Shown: piece by piece, positions 14,660 through 25,740 of the stretch
How positions within the stretch are numbered: position 1 is the stretch's first letter
Layout: the number at the start of each line of letters is the position of its first letter
Source: Planctomycetota bacterium
GTDB taxonomy: Bacteria > Planctomycetota > Phycisphaerae > Sedimentisphaerales > Anaerohalosphaeraceae
Assembly (NCBI GenBank): GCA_016873215.1
Contig: VGXU01000026.1
Location: 1-35,420, forward strand
Direction of reading: 5' to 3'
Length of the DNA: 35,420 nt
Notes under the pieces: generated by a model
Told to the model about the DNA's origin: nothing
The model's database searches: none
What the model saw: only the letters and a program-made list of their open reading frames with translations
Translations under genes and position numbers: made by a program

Positions 14660-14699
14660 AAAGCCCTGTCGGATGGATGTCATTCGGCGGGGCTTTTTT
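14660..14699 (+). terminator. Intrinsic terminator of glnN
   Basis: AAGCCCTGTCG pairs with CGGCGGGGCTT (11 bp including G-U pairs) and is followed by TTTTTT, 38 bp after the glnN stop codon. Confidence 0.85.
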
Positions 14700-14755
14700 G
14701 TCATTGATTGACGGTCTCCGGTCGGATGATTTAACAAACGGAAGGGGATTGATTC

Positions 14756-14784
14756 TTGACAGTTTTTCCGGTTTTTGCTAAACT
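14756..14784 (+). promoter_or_regulatory. Sigma-70-type promoter of the gltB operon
   Basis: TTGACA (14756-14761) and TAAACT (14779-14784) are 17 bp apart, 55 bp before gltB. No paired palindromes and no GG-N10-GC element were seen here, so this operon appears to sit outside the sigma-54 circuit. A five-codon frame (ATG ACG AGA CGA TAA, 14822-14836) ends three bases before gltB. Confidence 0.75.
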
Positions 14785-14839
14785 ATCCCGAATTTTGTGA
14801 GTTCGGGGAACAGATTCCCTAATGACGAGACGATAAAGC

Positions 14840-17800
14840 ATGAATCAGACACCTGAAAATCAGGGTTTATATGAGCCTTCCCAAGAACACGATGCCTGCG
14901 GCATCGGTGCGGTGGTGAATATTTCCGGCCGCAGAGATCATACGATTCTCGACTATGGCAAAGAAATTTTATTAAACCTGCATCATCGCGGTGCCGCCGG
15001 CGCTGACAATATCACCGGCGATGGGGCGGGAATTCTGTTTCAAATTCCTCATGAATTTTTTCAGTCCGAATGCAGGAAGCTGGAGATAACACTGCCGCAG
15101 CCGGCGATGTATGGGGTAGGGATGGTTTTTGACAGTCGTGATTTTCATATTCAGGCCCGCTGCGACGCGATTCTGGAAAAGGCGATTGAGTATTATGGGA
15201 TGAAAGTATTGGGCTGGCGTGATGTGCCGGTCAAAAATGATTGTCTTGGTCCCATTGCCCTGCGTGCCGAACCGGCCATCAGGCAGATTTTTGTTGACGG
15301 CAGGGGGTTTCAGAGTGAAGAACTTGAACGTCACCTGTTCCTGGCCCGCCGGCGCGCGGAAAAACAGGTTGCCGGCGTTCTCGGCAAAGACGGAAGCGAT
15401 TTTTATGTTGCCTCGCTGTCGTGCCGAACGATTTGCTATAAAGGCATGTTTATGGCCTGGCAGTTGTTCGCGTATTATCCGGATTTGTCGGATGAACGCG
15501 TGGCTTCTGCTCTGGCGATTGTGCATCAGCGGTACAGCACCAACACCTTTCCCAACTGGCAGTTGGCTCATCCATTCCGCTGCATCGCCCACAACGGCGA
15601 AATCAATACGCTCAGCGGCAACCGCAATTGTATGCGGATGCGTGAGAAATATCTGGAATCCACGGTTCTCGGCGACGACCTGTCCGATTTGATACCAGTA
15701 CTGACGCCCGGCGCCAGCGACTCGGCCAATTTTGACAATATGCTGGAACTGCTGGTTCGCGCCGGCCGCAGTATGCCGCATGCGATGATGATGATGATTC
15801 CGGAGGCATTTGGTGCGCGTTATCACATCAGCACGGATAAACGTGCGTTTTATGAATACCATTCTACGATTATGGAACCGTGGGACGGTCCCGCCGCGAT
15901 GGTCTTTACCGACGGGCGTTTCCTTGGCGGTACGCTGGACCGAAACGGTCTTCGTCCGTGCCGGTATCTTGTGACGACCGATGGGCTGGCGGTGGTGGCC
16001 AGCGAGGCGGGCGTGATTGAATTTCCGCCGGACAAGATTCGACAAAAGGGACGTCTTCAGCCCGGCAAGATGTTTCTGGTCGATACGGAAGAGGGCCGCA
16101 TTATTACCGACCCTGAAATCAAGAGTAAAATTGCCCGCCAGAAGCCCTATCGCCGCTGGCTGGAAGAGAACCGCATAGAACTGCGGGGATTGTTTGACAC
16201 GCCGGAAGTTGCCGTGACGGATACCAAGTCGCTGTATGTACGGATGCGGACATTCGGATATACCCGTGAGGAAGTAAGGATGATTATCGCCCCGATGGCC
16301 CGCAACGGTCAGGAGCCTGTCGGCTCGATGGGCAACGACGCGACGCTGGCGGTGCTGAGCGACCGGCCCCGGCTTTTATATGATTATTTCAAGCAATTAT
16401 TCGCGCAGGTGACCAATCCGCCGATCGACCCCTTGCGGGAAGGTCTGGTGATGAGCCTGATGAGCTACACCGGCAGGAAGCGCAATATTCTGGAAGAAAC
16501 TCCGCAGCACTGCCGTCAGTTAAAACTGCCGCACCCGATGCTAACGAATGAAGATTTGATTCGGCTGCGCAATGTCAAACATGGCGATTTCAAGATTGCC
16601 ACGCTGCCGATATTTTTTGACGCGTATTCCAATGACCCCGGGAGAAATCTGGAAAGGGCGATGGAAAAGCTGCTGGCCGCGGCGCAGAAGGAAATTGAAA
16701 ACGGCGCATCCCAGTTGATTCTCAGCGACCGGGAGGTGAATCCGGAAAAGACGCCGATACCGGCCTTGCTGGCGGTGTCGGCGGTACATCACGGCCTGAT
16801 TGAAAAGGGTCTGCGCGGCGAAGTGGGTCTGATTGTTGAAACGGGCGAGGCCCGCGAGGTGATGCATTTCTGCCTGCTGTGCGGCTACGGCGCCAACGCC
16901 ATCAATCCGTATCTGATATTTGAGATGCTGCCGGAATTGCAGCGTCAGGGCGAACTGCCCGCGGGTGTGGAAGCGGCTCAGTTCACCGACCAATATATCG
17001 CCGCAGTCAAAAAAGGTCTTCTGAAAGTGATGAGCAAGATGGGTATCTCGACGCTGCGCAGTTATTTTAACGCCCAGTTGTTCGAGGCCATTGGATTAAA
17101 TAAAGAAGTGGTAGATCAGTACTTTACCGGCACCGGCTCACGCATTGAAGGCGTCGGTTTGCATCAAATCGCGACGGATGCGATTCGGCGGCACCAGGAG
17201 GCGCATCAGCCGCGCAGGCCGGGCGAACTGGAACTGGATTTCGGCGGAGATTATCATTTCCGCTGTGACGGTGAACGGCATCTGTGGAATCCGACTACAA
17301 TCGCTTCTTTGCAGCATGCGGTGACCAATAACGACCCGAAGGCTTACGACCAGTTCAGCCGGGCGATCAATGAACAGGATAAAAACCTGTACACCTTACG
17401 GGGATTGTTTGAATTTGGGCCGGGCCAGTCCGTGCCGCTGGATGAAGTTGAGCCGGCAACGGCAATTGTCAAGCGATTCTGTACCGGCGCAATGAGCCAC
17501 GGTTCCATCAGCAAAGAAGCCCACGAATGTATGGCGGTAGCGATGAACCGGCTGGGCGCGATGAGCAATACCGGCGAAGGCGGCGAAGACGCTGAACGAT
17601 ACAAGCCCGAACCTAACGGTGATTCCCGTAATTGTGCCATTAAGCAGGTTGCCAGCGGGCGGTTCGGCGTGACGATTCATTATCTGACTAACGCGAAGGA
17701 ATTGCAGATTAAAATGGCGCAGGGCGCCAAGCCCGGCGAGGGCGGTCAGCTTCCTGGACATAAGGTGACGGATGAAATCGCGAGATTACGGCATTCCACT

Positions 17801-19396
17801 TCCGGCGTGACGCTGATTTCGCCGCCGCCGCATCACGATATTTATTCGATTGAGGATTTGGCGCAGTTGATTTATGACCTCAAGTGCAGCAATCCTTCGG
17901 CCAAAGTTTCGGTCAAGCTGGTTTCTGAAATCGGTGTGGGTACGATTGCCGCCGGTGTCAGTAAGGGCGGCGCCGACGAAGTGCTTATCAGCGGCCATGA
18001 CGGCGGAACGGGTGCAAGCCCGCTGTCGTCGATTAAACATGCCGGCTGCCCGTGGGAAATCGGCCTGGCTGAAACGCAGCAGGTGCTGGTTCTCAATGAG
18101 CTGCGCGACCGGATTCGGGTTCAGGTGGACGGTCAGCTTCGCACCGGCCGCGATGTTGTGATTGGGGCGATGCTCGGGGCCGAACAATTTGGATTTGGGA
18201 CAGTGGCGCTGGTGACGATAGGCTGTACGCTGCTTCGCAAGTGTCATGAAGGCGCCTGCACCTACGGCATTGCCACGCAGGAACCTGAGCTTCGTAAACG
18301 TTTTCGCGGCAAACCGGAATACATCACACGGTATATGCTGTTTGTGGCCGAGGAAGTCCGGCAGATTATGGCTCAACTGGGCTTTCGGAAATTTGAGGAT
18401 ATGATTGGCCGGGCCGATCGGGTGTGTATGAAAAAAGCTGTGGAGCATTACAAGACCAAAGGTCTGGATTTCTCGAAGATTCTGTATGTGTCCGAAGCAA
18501 AAGACCCCAAAACGATTCGTCTGAGCCGTACCCAGCCGGATCGCCTGGCGGACCATCTCGACTGGGAGATTATTAAAAAATGCAAGCCTGCGATAGAGGA
18601 AGGCCGCAAGGTTGAATTGGGAATGCCGATTCGCAACGTCAATCGGACGGTCGGCACTATTTTGAGCAGCAAGGTGACTAACCGAAGAGGTCCCGAGGGG
18701 CTGCCTGAAGATACGATTGATATTACGTTTCACGGTTCGGCGGGGCAGAGTTTCGGGTCGTTTCTGGCGCCGGGAATTACCCTGCGTTTGGTCGGTGAGA
18801 GCAACGATTACTTAGGTAAGGGGTTGTCGGGCGGTAAAATTATCGTGGAGACGCCGCCGGACTCGCCGTTTATGGCCCACGAAAATATTATTGTCGGCAA
18901 TACGCTGCTGTATGGGGCTACCGCCGGCGAGGTGTATATCAATGGTATGGCCGGCGAGCGGTTCTGCGTGCGGAACAGCGGGGCCACGGCTGTCGTAGAA
19001 GGTATAGGCGACCACGGGTGCGAATATATGACCGGCGGGCTGGTCGTGGTGCTGGGTAAGACCGGCTGCAATTTTGCCGCGGGCATGAGCGGTGGTATCG
19101 CCTATGTTCTCGATGAAATGCAGTTGTTCGATACGTTGTGCAATCTCGATATGGTGGATTTGGAAAATGTCTGGCGGCAGGAAGATAAAGACCTGCTTTA
19201 CCAGTTGATTACGAAGCATGAAAAAATGACGCGAAGCAGTCGTGCCAGACGTATTTTGAACGCCTGGCCCGATATGGTCGGGCGTTTCGTCAAAGTGATT
19301 CCAATTGATTATCGCAAGGCTCTGGAACGGATGCGCGCCCAGGAACGCCGTTCCACGGAGCAGACGCCGGCGACGGAAGAGGTGTTCCATGTCTAA
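14840..19396 (+). CDS. gltB: Glutamate synthase large (alpha) subunit
   Basis: This 1518-residue enzyme transfers the amide of glutamine to 2-oxoglutarate to give two glutamates, working with GltD. A short propeptide (residues 1-19) precedes the class II amidotransferase nucleophile Cys20 (EHDACGIGAV). The amidotransferase domain is followed by the central domain and the FMN/synthase domain (for example TGEGGEDAERY, GAKPGEGGQLPGHKV, SGHDGGTGASP). The 3Fe-4S cysteines are C1129, C1135 and C1140 (CTLLRKCHEGAC). The C-terminal glycine-rich beta-helix domain contains GDHGCEYMTGG. The length is normal for bacterial GltB. The ribosome site is weak. The gene overlaps gltD by eight bases and opens an operon of glutamine-using enzymes. 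Confidence 0.97.
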   Translation: MNQTPENQGLYEPSQEHDACGIGAVVNISGRRDHTILDYGKEILLNLHHRGAAGADNITGDGAGILFQIPHEFFQSECRKLEITLPQPAMYGVGMVFDSRDFHIQARCDAILEKAIEYYGMKVLGWRDVPVKNDCLGPIALRAEPAIRQIFVDGRGFQSEELERHLFLARRRAEKQVAGVLGKDGSDFYVASLSCRTICYKGMFMAWQLFAYYPDLSDERVASALAIVHQRYSTNTFPNWQLAHPFRCIAHNGEINTLSGNRNCMRMREKYLESTVLGDDLSDLIPVLTPGASDSANFDNMLELLVRAGRSMPHAMMMMIPEAFGARYHISTDKRAFYEYHSTIMEPWDGPAAMVFTDGRFLGGTLDRNGLRPCRYLVTTDGLAVVASEAGVIEFPPDKIRQKGRLQPGKMFLVDTEEGRIITDPEIKSKIARQKPYRRWLEENRIELRGLFDTPEVAVTDTKSLYVRMRTFGYTREEVRMIIAPMARNGQEPVGSMGNDATLAVLSDRPRLLYDYFKQLFAQVTNPPIDPLREGLVMSLMSYTGRKRNILEETPQHCRQLKLPHPMLTNEDLIRLRNVKHGDFKIATLPIFFDAYSNDPGRNLERAMEKLLAAAQKEIENGASQLILSDREVNPEKTPIPALLAVSAVHHGLIEKGLRGEVGLIVETGEAREVMHFCLLCGYGANAINPYLIFEMLPELQRQGELPAGVEAAQFTDQYIAAVKKGLLKVMSKMGISTLRSYFNAQLFEAIGLNKEVVDQYFTGTGSRIEGVGLHQIATDAIRRHQEAHQPRRPGELELDFGGDYHFRCDGERHLWNPTTIASLQHAVTNNDPKAYDQFSRAINEQDKNLYTLRGLFEFGPGQSVPLDEVEPATAIVKRFCTGAMSHGSISKEAHECMAVAMNRLGAMSNTGEGGEDAERYKPEPNGDSRNCAIKQVASGRFGVTIHYLTNAKELQIKMAQGAKPGEGGQLPGHKVTDEIARLRHSTSGVTLISPPPHHDIYSIEDLAQLIYDLKCSNPSAKVSVKLVSEIGVGTIAAGVSKGGADEVLISGHDGGTGASPLSSIKHAGCPWEIGLAETQQVLVLNELRDRIRVQVDGQLRTGRDVVIGAMLGAEQFGFGTVALVTIGCTLLRKCHEGACTYGIATQEPELRKRFRGKPEYITRYMLFVAEEVRQIMAQLGFRKFEDMIGRADRVCMKKAVEHYKTKGLDFSKILYVSEAKDPKTIRLSRTQPDRLADHLDWEIIKKCKPAIEEGRKVELGMPIRNVNRTVGTILSSKVTNRRGPEGLPEDTIDITFHGSAGQSFGSFLAPGITLRLVGESNDYLGKGLSGGKIIVETPPDSPFMAHENIIVGNTLLYGATAGEVYINGMAGERFCVRNSGATAVVEGIGDHGCEYMTGGLVVVLGKTGCNFAAGMSGGIAYVLDEMQLFDTLCNLDMVDLENVWRQEDKDLLYQLITKHEKMTRSSRARRILNAWPDMVGRFVKVIPIDYRKALERMRAQERRSTEQTPATEEVFHV

Positions 19397-20813
19397 GACA
19401 AAAGGTTTTCTTGACTATACACGGCAGTCCGTCGGCTACCGGCCGGTGGAAGTGCGGGTCGGGGATTATAAGGAAATAGAAATTCCGCTGACGCCCGAAG
19501 CGATCAAGCAGCAGGTGTCGCGTTGTATCGACTGCGGTATCCCGTTCTGTCACGGCACGGGTTGTCCGATACGCAACAATATTCCGGAATTTAATGACCT
19601 GGTGTATCAGGGTCGGTGGAAACAGGCCTGTGAAGTGCTGCATTCGACCAACAATTTTCCTGAAATCACTGGGCGGATTTGTCCGGCGCCGTGTGAAACA
19701 TCTTGTACGCTGGCGATTAACGACAAGCCGGTGACGATTCGGCATATCGAATATCAGATTGTCGAGCGGGCGTTTGCGGAAGGATGGATAGTGCCTCAGC
19801 CGGCGGCGGTCAAGACGGGCAAAACCGTCGCGGTCATCGGTTCAGGTCCGGCGGGCCTTGCCGCGGCTCAGCAGCTTGCCCGGGCCGGCTATGATGTTTC
19901 GGTCTTTGAACGCGATGAAAAGCCCGGCGGCCTGATGCGTTACGGCATTCCCGATTTCAAAATGGAAAAGCATGTTCTCGACCGTCGGCTTGAGCAAATC
20001 AAAGCCGAGGGTGTCAGGTTTCATACCGGCGTCAACGCCGGAGTGGATATCTCATCGCACTATCTGCAGAAGATGTACAATGGCATTTGTATTACGATGG
20101 GTGCGGGCAAGCCCCGCGATTTAGCCATTCCCGGACGAGAACTGCCGGGGATTCATTTTGCGATGGCGTTTTTGACGCAGCAGAATAAACTGCTCGCTGA
20201 TGAGACTGTTGAAACCTCCGGACTGATTAATGCCGGTCGTAAAAATGTTCTCGTTATCGGCGGCGGCGATACGGGCAGCGATTGTGTCGGAACGTCCCGC
20301 AGACAGGGAGCCAAATCAATTACGCAGATAGAAATTTTGCCTCAGCCGCCGGAAAGCCGCCCGGCGGATACGCCGTGGCCGATGTGGCCGCGGCAGATGC
20401 GGACCTCGTCTTCCCATGAGGAAGGCTGCGACCGCCGCTGGAATATTCTGACTAAAAAATTTGTCGGCGACTCGACCGGTGTCAGAGAAGTTCACGCCTG
20501 CAAAGTGGAATGGAAGCAGGAAAACGGCCGGTGGGTAATGACCGAAGTGCCAGGTTCCGATTTCGTTATTGGGGCCGAACTGATTCTGCTGGCGACGGGA
20601 TTTGTCCACGTTGAGCATAACCAACTAATTCGGAATTTGAACGTCGTACTGGATGACCACGGCAATATCAAGGTCAATCATTACCAGTCGAGCGTTCCGT
20701 CAGTGTTTGCGGCCGGCGATGCCGTGTCAGGCGCGTCGCTGGTGGTTCGCGCGATTGACAGCGGGCGTCAGGCTGCCGAAGCGATGGACCGATGGTTTCG
20801 TCGGACCGCCTGA
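19389..20813 (+). CDS. gltD: Glutamate synthase small (beta) subunit
   Basis: This 474-residue flavoprotein passes electrons from NAD(P)H to GltB. The N-terminal iron-sulfur cysteines are C46, C49, C54, C59 (CIDCGIPFCHGTGC) and C98, C102, C106 (CPAPCETSC). The FAD-binding loop is GSGPAGLAAA near residue 151. A second nucleotide loop (VLVIGGGDTGSDC) binds NAD(P)H. The C-terminal VFAAGDAVSGASLVV closes the FAD site. The start at 19389 gives the usual GltD N-terminus and overlaps the end of gltB (ATGTCTAA), so the subunits are translationally coupled. An in-frame ATG 28 codons earlier only adds Arg-rich sequence from within gltB. Confidence 0.96.
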   Translation: MSKTKGFLDYTRQSVGYRPVEVRVGDYKEIEIPLTPEAIKQQVSRCIDCGIPFCHGTGCPIRNNIPEFNDLVYQGRWKQACEVLHSTNNFPEITGRICPAPCETSCTLAINDKPVTIRHIEYQIVERAFAEGWIVPQPAAVKTGKTVAVIGSGPAGLAAAQQLARAGYDVSVFERDEKPGGLMRYGIPDFKMEKHVLDRRLEQIKAEGVRFHTGVNAGVDISSHYLQKMYNGICITMGAGKPRDLAIPGRELPGIHFAMAFLTQQNKLLADETVETSGLINAGRKNVLVIGGGDTGSDCVGTSRRQGAKSITQIEILPQPPESRPADTPWPMWPRQMRTSSSHEEGCDRRWNILTKKFVGDSTGVREVHACKVEWKQENGRWVMTEVPGSDFVIGAELILLATGFVHVEHNQLIRNLNVVLDDHGNIKVNHYQSSVPSVFAAGDAVSGASLVVRAIDSGRQAAEAMDRWFRRTA

Positions 20814-20833
20814 CGAAGCGAGGATTAAAAGTA

Positions 20834-22501
20834 ATGGCGATACGGATAGCGCTGGTACAGTGTAATGCCACAGTAGGCGACCTTGGCGGCAACGCGGCAC
20901 TCGTTCGTAGTTATGCCGACCAGGCACAGACTTATGGGGCGCAGGTCGTTGTGTTTCCTGAACTGTGCCTGTGCGGTTATCCGCCAGAAGATTTGCTCCT
21001 GCGTCCGCAGTTTCTGCAGGATACGCAGTACGCTCTGGACCAGTTGGCGATGAGCCGGCAGGGGCCGGTTTTACTGGTCGGATTTGCCGAACAGCAGGAT
21101 GGGCCTACGCATAATTCGCTGGCCGTGATTCGGGACGGCAAAATTGAGGCGGTTTATCGCAAAGGGCTGCTGCCCAATTACGGCGTGTTTGATGAGAAAC
21201 GGTATTTTTCCGCCGGTTTTGAGCCGGTGATTGTGGATATCAATGGCGTCAAGCTGGCGCTGTCGATTTGCGAAGACATCTGGACAATCGACTGGCTGGA
21301 GCGATTTTTGGACGGTCGGGAATTCGATACGATAATCAACGCCTCGGCATCGCCGTTTTACGCCGGGAAAATTCGTCAGCGACAGGACATCGTCGGACGC
21401 TGCGCGAAACATTTCAAAAGGCCGGTGCTGTATTGCAACATGGTCGGCGGACAGGACGAACTGGTTTTTGACGGGCGCAGTATGGCCGCCGATGCACAGG
21501 GAAATATCTTGGCGTGTGCCAAGGCTTTTGAGGAGGATATTTTCTACGCGGATATCGAAGTTAAAGGCGGCGAACGGATTATTTCCGTGCCGCAGGAGAC
21601 TTCATCTGTGGTTTCACAGCCCTCTGTGGACCCGGTGTCGGAAGTCTGGCAGGCGCTGGTTCTGGGCACGCGGGATTATGTCCGCAAAAATGGCTTCAGC
21701 AAAGTAATGATTGGTCTCAGCGGCGGTATCGATTCAGCCCTGACGGCGGTTATCGCCGTCGAGGCGTTGGGCAAAGAAAATGTTGTCGGTGTGACAATGC
21801 CGTCACGTTTTAACAGTCCGGACACGCAGTCGGATGCGCAAAAACTGGCCGGGAATCTGGGTATTCAGTTTCACAGTCTGCCGATTGAGGGCGTACTGAA
21901 AAATTTCAGCGAAGTTTTGTCTGTCGTGCCGGGGTGGGATGAAAAAGGCCTGGCGTATGAAAATCTGCAGGCCCGCATTCGCGGCAGCCTGATGATGTCG
22001 CTGTCCAATCAATTGGGCCATCTGGTGCTGACCACCGGCAATAAAAGCGAAACGGCGGTGGGCTACTGCACCCTGTACGGCGATATGGCCGGCGGATTTG
22101 CGGTGATTAAAGACGTGCCCAAAACACTGGTATATCAGTTGAGCAATTATGTCAATAAAACGAGCGGCCGCGAAGTCATTCCGCAAAGTACCGTCGACCG
22201 GATTCCATCTGCGGAGTTGCGCGACAATCAGAAAGACAGTGATTCGCTGCCGGAATACGATGTGCTGGACGCGGTCTTGCAGCGGTATATCGAGCAGGAA
22301 AAATCGCCGTTGGAAATGATAGATGAAGGTTTTCCGGCCCGCACCATCGGGCGCGTGATTCGCCTGGTGGATTTGGCGGAGTACAAGCGACGGCAGTCTC
22401 CGCCGGGAATCAAAATTACGCCGCGGGCTTTCGGCAGAGACCGTCGGATGCCGATCACCAACCGTTATCGGCCGGGACCGTCTGGCCAAAACGGAGCATG
22501 A
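20834..22501 (+). CDS. nadE: Glutamine-dependent NAD+ synthetase
   Basis: This 555-residue two-domain enzyme hydrolyses glutamine and uses the ammonia to amidate deamido-NAD to NAD. The N-terminal nitrilase-type glutaminase has the Glu-Lys-Cys triad E43 (VVFPELCLCGYP), K110 (YRKGLLPNYGVFDE) and C146 (SICEDIW). The synthetase domain has the ATP loop SGGIDS (296-301) and TTGNKSETAVGYCTLYGDMAGG. The start at 20834 gives the expected MAIRIALVQCN beginning. It follows gltD by 20 bp and precedes carB by 28 bp with no terminator, so it is co-transcribed with other glutamine amidotransferases. Confidence 0.95.
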   Translation: MAIRIALVQCNATVGDLGGNAALVRSYADQAQTYGAQVVVFPELCLCGYPPEDLLLRPQFLQDTQYALDQLAMSRQGPVLLVGFAEQQDGPTHNSLAVIRDGKIEAVYRKGLLPNYGVFDEKRYFSAGFEPVIVDINGVKLALSICEDIWTIDWLERFLDGREFDTIINASASPFYAGKIRQRQDIVGRCAKHFKRPVLYCNMVGGQDELVFDGRSMAADAQGNILACAKAFEEDIFYADIEVKGGERIISVPQETSSVVSQPSVDPVSEVWQALVLGTRDYVRKNGFSKVMIGLSGGIDSALTAVIAVEALGKENVVGVTMPSRFNSPDTQSDAQKLAGNLGIQFHSLPIEGVLKNFSEVLSVVPGWDEKGLAYENLQARIRGSLMMSLSNQLGHLVLTTGNKSETAVGYCTLYGDMAGGFAVIKDVPKTLVYQLSNYVNKTSGREVIPQSTVDRIPSAELRDNQKDSDSLPEYDVLDAVLQRYIEQEKSPLEMIDEGFPARTIGRVIRLVDLAEYKRRQSPPGIKITPRAFGRDRRMPITNRYRPGPSGQNGA

Positions 22502-22529
22502 ATAAAATTTCGCATGAGGATACCAAACA

Positions 22530-25500
22530 ATGCCAAAACGCAATGACATTCGAAAGGTTCTGATTATCGGCTCCGGTCCGATAGTCATCGGGCAGGCCTG
22601 TGAGTTCGATTATTCCGGCACACAGGCCTGTAAAGCGCTGCGCAAACTGGGATACCAGATTGTGCTGGTCAATTCTAACCCGGCGACGATTATGACCGAC
22701 CCGGGAATGGCGGACGTGACGTATATTGAGCCGCTGAATGTGCAGACAATGGAGAAAATTATCGCCAAGGAACGCCCGGATGCGCTGCTGCCGAATCTGG
22801 GTGGCCAGACGGGCCTGAATCTGTCGTCGGAACTGTCCAAGAAAGGCATCCTTGAGAAATACAACGTGCAGATTATCGGTGTCAAAGAAGACGCCATCGA
22901 ACGCGGCGAAGACCGACAGATTTTTAAGGACACGATGACGTCTCTGGGTATTGAAACGCCCAAAAGCGAAATTGCCTACAATATAAAAGATGCCGAACAC
23001 ATTGTTCAGAGTATTGGTCTTCCATGCGTGATTCGGCCCGCCTATACGATGGGCGGCACCGGCGGCGGCTTAGTCTATAATATGGAGGAATTCCGCACGA
23101 TTGTCAGCCGGGGCCTTTCGGCCAGCCTGGTGGGGCAGGTGCTGATTGAAGAATCCGTCGAGGGATGGGAAGAACTGGAACTGGAGGTTGTCCGCGACGC
23201 CAAAGGGCAGAAAATCACCGTCTGTTTCATAGAAAATATCGACGCGATGGGCGTCCATACGGGCGATTCATTCTGTTCGGCTCCGATGCTGACGATAGAG
23301 TCGAAACTTCAGAAGAAACTTCAGGACTATTCCTACGCCATCGTGGATGCCATCGGCGTTATCGGCGGAACGAATATCCAGTTCGCCCACGACCCCAAAA
23401 CCGGCAGAGTGGTGGTCATCGAAATCAACCCGCGCACATCGCGGTCGTCGGCGCTGGCGTCCAAGGCGACGGGTTTTCCCATCGCGATGGTGTCATCGAT
23501 GCTGGCCGGCGGCCTGACCCTCGATGAAATTCCATACTGGCGGGACGGCACGCTGGAAAAATACACGCCGTCGGGCGATTACGTTGTTATCAAATTTGCC
23601 CGCTGGGCGTTTGAAAAATTTCGCGGCATCAAAGACCAGCTTGGTACCCAGATGCGCGCCGTCGGCGAGGTAATGAGCATTGGCAAGACGTACAAGGAAG
23701 CGTTCCAGAAGGCCATTCGTTCCCTGGAGAACGGCCGGTATGGACTTGGTTTTGATAAGGATTTTCATGCCAAATCGCTGAACGAACTGATGGCTATGCT
23801 GGCGGTTCCAACCAGCCAGCGGCAGTTCGTGATGTATGAAGCTCTTCGCAAAGGAGCAGATGTCAACGAACTGTATCAAAAGACGTATATCAAGCCCTGG
23901 TTTATTCAGCAGATGAAAGAACTGGTTGAACTGGAAGAAAAAATTCTGAAGTATAAAAACAAATCGCTGCCGAAAGAGCTTTTGATTCAGGCCAAAAAGG
24001 ACGGTTTCGCCGACCGGTATCTGGCTAAATTGCTGGCTGTGCCGGAAAAGGAAATTCGTCAGCAGCGTGTTGCGCTGGGTGTGGTGGAGGCATGGGAGCC
24101 GGTGCCGGTCAGCGGTGTGGAAAACGCTGCGTATTATTATTCCACTTACAACGCCGCCGACAAAGTGCAGTCCAGCAGCCAGAAAAAAGTGATGGTTCTG
24201 GGCGGCGGTCCCAACCGCATCGGGCAGGGCATTGAATTTGATTACTGCTGTGTTCATGCGGCCTTTGCGGTGCGCGATATGGGCTATGAGACGATTATGG
24301 TCAACTGTAACCCGGAAACCGTCTCGACGGATTACGATACCTCCGACAAGCTGTATTTTGAGCCGCTGACAGTGGAAGATGTGCTCCAGATATACAACAA
24401 GGAAAAACCCGAAGGCGTCATCGTTCAGCTTGGCGGGCAGACGCCGCTGAATATCTGTAAGGAACTGGAACAGGCGGGCGTGAAGATTCTGGGTACGTCC
24501 ACCGAGTCGATAGACCTGGCCGAAGACCGCGACCGTTTCCGCAAAGTTATTGAAAAGCTGGGTATTCCCCAGCCGGCTTCCGGCATGGCCAGCAATCTGA
24601 AAGAAGCGCTTGCCATCGCCGGTAAAATCGGCTATCCGCTGATGGTCCGGCCGTCTTATGTTCTCGGCGGACGCGGTATGGAGGTGGTTCACGATGAAGA
24701 AATGCTGACACATTATGTCAATGCCGCGGTGGATATTTCTCCCGACCGTCCCATCCTGATTGACAAGTTTCTTGTCAATGCCCTCGAAGTGGAAGCCGAC
24801 GCGATTTCCGACGGCAAAGAAGCCTTTATCCCGGCCATTATGGAACATATTGAACTGGCCGGGATTCACTCCGGCGATTCGGCCTGTGTCCTGCCGCCGG
24901 TGTCTATCCCGGAGAAACATTTGAAGACTATTGCAGAATACACAAAAAAAATCGCAATGGAACTGAAAGTGTGCGGGCTGATTAACATCCAGTACGCCAT
25001 CGCCGACGACAAGGTTTATATTCTGGAAGCCAACCCCCGCGCCTCGCGGACAGTGCCGCTGGTATCCAAGGTCTGCAATATCCAGATGGTTCGCATCGCC
25101 GTGCAGTTAATGCTCGGGAAGAAACTGTCGCAGTTGAATCTTGTTCACAAAAAGATTCCGCACTTCGGCGTCAAGGAAGCGGTCTTTCCGTTCAATATGT
25201 TTCCGGAGGTGGACCCCATTCTCGGCCCTGAGATGCGTTCCACCGGCGAGGTCCTCGGCATCGCGGATTCATCGGGACTTGCATTTTACAAGGCTCAGGA
25301 AGCCGCCCAGCAGTTTCTGCCGCTGGCTGGAAGCGTGCTGATTTCCGTGGCGCAGCCGGACAGGACAAATGTTCTTGAAACGGCTCGTCTGCTGCAAAAA
25401 ACCGGCCTTGCAATTCTGGCCACCGAAGGGACGCAGCAATATCTGGCGGAAAACAAAATCCAGGCGGAAAAAATTCTCAAGCTGCACGAGGGACGCCCCA

Positions 25501-25730
25501 ATATCACGGATGCGATTATGAATGGCCGGATTAAATTAGTCATTAATACGCCGATTGGTAAACAAAGCACCACCGACGATTCGTACATCCGCAAAACGGC
25601 GATAAAATACAAGCTACCGTATATTACCACCACTGCGGCAGCCCTGGCGGCGGCCAAAGGCATTCTGGCCTGCAAAGAAAAGAAACGCGACGTCAAGTCA
25701 CTTCAGGAATATCATCGAGAGATTGTATAA
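22530..25730 (+). CDS. carB: Carbamoyl-phosphate synthase large subunit, first (divergent) copy
   Basis: This 1066-residue enzyme makes carbamoyl phosphate from bicarbonate, ammonia and two ATP. Both ATP-grasp halves are complete: [17 protein letters not shown] and [24 protein letters not shown] in the first, [20 protein letters not shown] and [15 protein letters not shown] in the second. The C-terminal MGS-like allosteric domain has [15 protein letters not shown] and INTPIG. It differs from the next copy in the first half: [20 protein letters not shown] here against [20 protein letters not shown] there. It resembles the type I remember from Bacteroidota. It is a full, undamaged gene, so the pair probably serves different pathways (arginine and pyrimidine). 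GAGG lies upstream of ATG. Confidence 0.92.
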   Translation: MPKRNDIRKVLIIGSGPIVIGQACEFDYSGTQACKALRKLGYQIVLVNSNPATIMTDPGMADVTYIEPLNVQTMEKIIAKERPDALLPNLGGQTGLNLSSELSKKGILEKYNVQIIGVKEDAIERGEDRQIFKDTMTSLGIETPKSEIAYNIKDAEHIVQSIGLPCVIRPAYTMGGTGGGLVYNMEEFRTIVSRGLSASLVGQVLIEESVEGWEELELEVVRDAKGQKITVCFIENIDAMGVHTGDSFCSAPMLTIESKLQKKLQDYSYAIVDAIGVIGGTNIQFAHDPKTGRVVVIEINPRTSRSSALASKATGFPIAMVSSMLAGGLTLDEIPYWRDGTLEKYTPSGDYVVIKFARWAFEKFRGIKDQLGTQMRAVGEVMSIGKTYKEAFQKAIRSLENGRYGLGFDKDFHAKSLNELMAMLAVPTSQRQFVMYEALRKGADVNELYQKTYIKPWFIQQMKELVELEEKILKYKNKSLPKELLIQAKKDGFADRYLAKLLAVPEKEIRQQRVALGVVEAWEPVPVSGVENAAYYYSTYNAADKVQSSSQKKVMVLGGGPNRIGQGIEFDYCCVHAAFAVRDMGYETIMVNCNPETVSTDYDTSDKLYFEPLTVEDVLQIYNKEKPEGVIVQLGGQTPLNICKELEQAGVKILGTSTESIDLAEDRDRFRKVIEKLGIPQPASGMASNLKEALAIAGKIGYPLMVRPSYVLGGRGMEVVHDEEMLTHYVNAAVDISPDRPILIDKFLVNALEVEADAISDGKEAFIPAIMEHIELAGIHSGDSACVLPPVSIPEKHLKTIAEYTKKIAMELKVCGLINIQYAIADDKVYILEANPRASRTVPLVSKVCNIQMVRIAVQLMLGKKLSQLNLVHKKIPHFGVKEAVFPFNMFPEVDPILGPEMRSTGEVLGIADSSGLAFYKAQEAAQQFLPLAGSVLISVAQPDRTNVLETARLLQKTGLAILATEGTQQYLAENKIQAEKILKLHEGRPNITDAIMNGRIKLVINTPIGKQSTTDDSYIRKTAIKYKLPYITTTAAALAAAKGILACKEKKRDVKSLQEYHREIV

Positions 25731-25740
25731 AAGGAAAGTT

